This document shows positions 6,612-7,001 of a DNA stretch of 7,001 bases, one piece after another. The stretch comes from Rhodospirillales bacterium. GTDB lineage: Bacteria; Pseudomonadota; Alphaproteobacteria; Micavibrionales; UBA2020. Location of the stretch: assembly GCA_023266795.1 (NCBI GenBank), contig JAHFPI010000096.1, forward strand, positions 1 to 7,001, read 5' to 3'. The notes under the pieces were generated by a model. That model ran no database searches, was not told where the DNA came from, and was given only the letters and a program-made list of their open reading frames with translations. Each line of letters begins with the position of its first letter. Within the stretch, counting starts at the first letter, position 1. The position numbers and the translations under genes were made by a program.

Positions 6612-7001
6612 TTACCTTCCTTGCGTGACTGTTTTTTCTTCGGTGAAGAACTCCATGGCGCGGCGCCCGCCTTCCCGCCCGACGCCGGATTTTTTCATGC
6701 CGCCGAAGGGGGTGTTGAGGTCGCGCAGGTTCCAGCAATTGACCCATACAATGCCGCTATCTATCTTGGCGGCGACGCGCTTGGCGCGGGCGGCATCTTT
6801 TGTCCAGAGAGCGGCGGCAAGGCCGTATTCCGTGCCGTTGGCGATGGCAATGGCATCCTCTTCCGATTTAAAGGGCATCAGCGTCACCACGGGGCCGAAA
6901 ATTTCCTCCTGATTGGTGCGGCAGGCGGGCGGCAGGCCTTCGATAAGGGTCGGTTCGATGAAATATCCGTCTTTGCAGCGGCCTGCAACACTGTGCCGCT
7001 G
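6612..7001 (-). CDS. Aldehyde dehydrogenase, C-terminal part; probable 2-aminomuconate-semialdehyde dehydrogenase (5' end outside window)
   Basis: The frame is open to the window edge and gives the last 129 residues of an NAD(P)-dependent aldehyde dehydrogenase. Visible blocks are GYFIEPTLIEG near the beginning, then QEEIFGPVV with the glutamate and phenylalanine that contact the nicotinamide ribose in this superfamily, then NGTEYGLAAALWT, VWVNCWNLRDLNTPFGG and KKSGVGREGG near the end. The VNCW...RDL.TPFGG pattern is shared by hydroxymuconic and aminomuconic semialdehyde dehydrogenases (ALDH8-like). Together with the deaminase that follows, this makes oxidation of 2-aminomuconate semialdehyde to 2-aminomuconate the likely role. 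The catalytic cysteine and Rossmann region are outside the window. An ATG at 6890 is internal to the conserved domain and not a start. The TAA stop is two bases before the deaminase ATG. Names nbaE and amnC are both used for such genes, so none is given. Confidence 0.93.
   Translation of the reverse strand, partial: QRHSVAGRCKDGYFIEPTLIEGLPPACRTNQEEIFGPVVTLMPFKSEEDAIAIANGTEYGLAAALWTKDAARAKRVAAKIDSGIVWVNCWNLRDLNTPFGGMKKSGVGREGGRRAMEFFTEEKTVTQGR

Noticed and set aside
6610..6747. Extended N-terminus of the aminomuconate deaminase starting at 6747
   Set aside because: The extra 46 residues are the dehydrogenase coding sequence read in another frame, and a good ribosome site directly precedes the ATG at 6609.

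Overview
The window is almost entirely coding. It holds ten protein genes and no gap longer than 12 bases. I saw no RNA genes, mobile elements, CRISPR arrays or long repeats. The sequence is moderately GC-rich. The ferredoxin is of the proteobacterial FdxA (7Fe-8S) type and the genes are tightly packed, so a proteobacterium is most likely, perhaps an alphaproteobacterium. I cannot fix the genus. The formamidase-like gene carries an atypical metal motif, so parts of the large operon may have a mixed ancestry.

Left side, + strand (1-1347): the C-terminal end of a DHH/DHHA1 phosphoesterase, then a seven-iron ferredoxin (fdxA), then a small alpha/beta-hydrolase (lipase/esterase-like). The lipase gene starts just behind an AAGGAG ribosome site that overlaps the fdxA stop, and its first half is noticeably AT-richer than fdxA.

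Right side, - strand (1344-7001): seven consecutive genes read leftward, each overlapping the next or separated by two bases. In transcription order they are an aldehyde dehydrogenase (2-aminomuconate-semialdehyde dehydrogenase type, cut by the window edge), a RidA-family 2-aminomuconate deaminase, 3-hydroxyanthranilate 3,4-dioxygenase, 2-amino-3-carboxymuconate-6-semialdehyde decarboxylase (ACMSD), a cyclase/formamidase-family protein, kynureninase and kynurenine 3-monooxygenase.

Together the seven form a catabolic route: N-formylkynurenine -> kynurenine -> 3-hydroxykynurenine -> 3-hydroxyanthranilate -> 2-amino-3-carboxymuconate semialdehyde -> 2-aminomuconate semialdehyde -> 2-aminomuconate -> 4-oxalocrotonate plus ammonia. 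Decarboxylase, dehydrogenase and deaminase together point to tryptophan/kynurenine breakdown by meta-cleavage rather than quinolinate/NAD synthesis. Tryptophan 2,3-dioxygenase, the enzymes after 4-oxalocrotonate, and any regulator or promoter are not in the window and may lie beyond base 7001. The route itself is known; the compact arrangement and the variant formamidase motif are the more notable points.
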